This document shows positions 62,825 through 64,000 of a stretch of DNA of 64,000 nucleotides, piece after piece. Position numbers and translations under genes: made by a program. Location: the NCBI RefSeq assembly GCF_900129635.1, contig NZ_FSRB01000002.1:2694727-2758726 (forward strand), in the 5' to 3' direction. The notes beneath the pieces are model-generated. The model was not told the origin of the DNA and searched no databases. It saw only the letters and a program-made list of their open reading frames with translations. The DNA is from Singulisphaera sp. GP187 (lineage in GTDB: Bacteria; Planctomycetota; Planctomycetia; Isosphaerales; Isosphaeraceae). Within the stretch, counting starts at the first letter, position 1; every line of letters starts with the position of its first letter.

Positions 62825-64000
62825 TCAGCCCAACGGTTTCGGATGGCGAAGGGTCATGCCTCCCCATCCGTGCCGATGTCCCCACAACCAGAGTGCCGGC
62901 AAGATCCAGGCGGAAAGGAAGAGGCAACGCGCCGGCAACCGGGACCAGGCGGGGAGGGAGCTGACACTCAGATGGGCCGCGAGTAGCGCCCCCGCCGTAT
63001 ACCAGGCCAGGGTCCGAACGAGTCGCCCTTGATGGTCGGACCAGACACGCCAGCCGAGCGCGGGCACTTGCGCCGTGGCGCTCGTGAGTAGCGAGACCGT
63101 CGAGTAACCGAACGTCATGCCCCAGGCCACGCCGACGATCCCGGCGCGATCCGCCCCCAGAGTCCCCGCAATCGCGGTCAGGGCCAGACCAAGCAGGGTC
63201 GCCAGGAACAGGCGGACCGGACGGTCCAAAGTGATCAAGGCTTGCCGGGCGGGCCAGGCGAGTCCCAGCATGAAGGTCCCGAGCAAGAGGGGCCGCAACG
63301 CCGGAAGGCCGTCGGCGTAGCGTGGGATCACGGTCCCCAGAAACGCAGGGCCGACCAGATAGGCCACCGCGCTGCCGGCCGCGAGCAAAGGGGCTTGTGC
63401 CTCGGTCGCCCGCATCGCTTGCAAGGCAACTTCGCGCGGGTCTCGGGTACGTCCCAAGGTGGTCTGAAACGCCGTGTACATCACGAGCACGATCCGACCC
63501 GCGAGGTCGAGACTCCAGCTCGTCCCCATGATCGCGATCGTGTAGAGCCCCACGGCCCGCGCACCATCAGGGACCCTCCAGAGGATCAGCACCCGATCGA
63601 TGCTCAGGACGGCACCGAAGACCGCGGTGTTGGCCAGAATCGGCAAGCCGACACGCATCAGGCGTTTGGCGGTCGGCCAATGCCAGTCCCACCGGAACCG
63701 GAGCGGATGCCGTGCGTGCAGGTAGAGGATCTTGAAAGCGATGAGCGCACCAACGCCCGTCAGAAGGCCCCAGAACCCGGCGAGCCAGAGTCCGGCCGAG
63801 ACCGCAACGGCCGAGACGAGCGACTCGACGATGTCGAGCTCCGTGGTCAGACTGAACTCGCGGTGGGCGCGAAGCACCGCCACGAGAAAGCTCTCGTAAC
63901 GCTTGAGGACCGCCAGGCCGGCCACCACCACCAGGCCCCAGGTCCATTCGCGTGCCAGGGGATCGCTGGCCAGCAGCGGTGCACGCACCCAGGCCCAGAG
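62825..64000 (-). CDS. Polysaccharide flippase-like protein (Wzx/MATE-like), N-terminus outside the window
   Basis: The frame is open to the window edge (reading LWAWVRAPLLASD there), so at least 391 codons are visible and the start is missing. At least nine hydrophobic segments occur; MRVGLPILANTAVFGAVLSID then RVLI is typical of the second bundle of Wzx/MurJ-like flippases, and WPARQALITLDRP lies in the last bundle. It probably moves lipid-linked sugar units across the membrane, working with the glycosyltransferase downstream. Confidence 0.8.
   Translation of the reverse strand, partial: LWAWVRAPLLASDPLAREWTWGLVVVAGLAVLKRYESFLVAVLRAHREFSLTTELDIVESLVSAVAVSAGLWLAGFWGLLTGVGALIAFKILYLHARHPLRFRWDWHWPTAKRLMRVGLPILANTAVFGAVLSIDRVLILWRVPDGARAVGLYTIAIMGTSWSLDLAGRIVLVMYTAFQTTLGRTRDPREVALQAMRATEAQAPLLAAGSAVAYLVGPAFLGTVIPRYADGLPALRPLLLGTFMLGLAWPARQALITLDRPVRLFLATLLGLALTAIAGTLGADRAGIVGVAWGMTFGYSTVSLLTSATAQVPALGWRVWSDHQGRLVRTLAWYTAGALLAAHLSVSSLPAWSRLPARCLFLSAWILPALWLWGHRHGWGGMTLRHPKPLG

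Noticed and set aside
1..64000. CRISPR arrays, rRNA and tRNA genes.
   Set aside because: No regularly spaced direct repeats of CRISPR size and no cloverleaf or rRNA-like sequence was noticed on either strand; a covariance-model scan would be needed to exclude a tRNA fully.

Overview
The window is high-GC bacterial chromosome whose gene content points to the Planctomycetes, probably the Isosphaeraceae group. The indicators are a redoxin / heme c / copper-monooxygenase fusion protein, a PEP-CTERM surface protein, many secreted proteins of unknown function and several IS families common in that phylum. This placement is an inference from gene families and base composition; no rRNA or tRNA gene was seen.

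Layout. Bases 1-9.7 kb are mostly housekeeping: a truncated HCX5R phosphatase, a HAD hydrolase, an HD-domain protein, a SAM methyltransferase, ispG (isoprenoid synthesis), a GabD-like aldehyde dehydrogenase, a PEP-CTERM protein and metG. Bases 9.76-22.3 kb hold the most notable locus, a minus-strand operon of five genes: DUF4132-like protein, a 1687-aa uncharacterised protein, a MoxR AAA+ ATPase, a DUF5682-VWA fusion and a SWIM zinc-finger protein. Three of the four junctions are ATGA stop/start overlaps and the fourth has a 2-base gap. The gene set resembles the poorly understood E. coli yehI-yehL-yehM-yehP-yehQ locus, but with yehM and yehP fused and a giant extra subunit. It reads as a chaperone-like MoxR/VWA machine of unknown substrate.

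Bases 23.4-27.5 kb hold a membrane-anchored FGE-fold protein and a B12-dependent acyl-CoA mutase module: a catalytic subunit lacking its B12 domain, next to a B12-binding/MeaB GTPase fusion. Bases 27.5-32.5 kb are accessory DNA: IS1380 debris, a dispersed repeat, an NMT1-like binding protein, an SDR lacking the usual Tyr, and an NmrA-like protein. Bases 32.9-36.3 kb are a GntR-controlled ABC exporter with a clear palindromic operator. Bases 36.9-41.2 kb hold a LolD/FtsX-type ABC pair and the redoxin/copper-monooxygenase fusion.

Bases 41.2-50.7 kb are again accessory: a GNAT toxin with an AbrB-like/DUF1778-like hybrid antitoxin, a REP-like hairpin, a complete IS701-family element with target duplication, a methyltransferase/VOC/RHH operon with phased operator repeats, IS4 debris, two secreted proteins and a second long copy of the dispersed repeat. 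Bases 50.9-64 kb return to chromosomal genes: an unknown protein, a TlpA-like thioredoxin, lnt, a fused ABC permease, a sugar isomerase and Gfo/Idh/MocA pair, and an envelope-polysaccharide cluster (CDP-alcohol transferase, membrane glycosyltransferase, flippase cut by the window end).

All function calls come from reading motifs by eye; no database search was possible.
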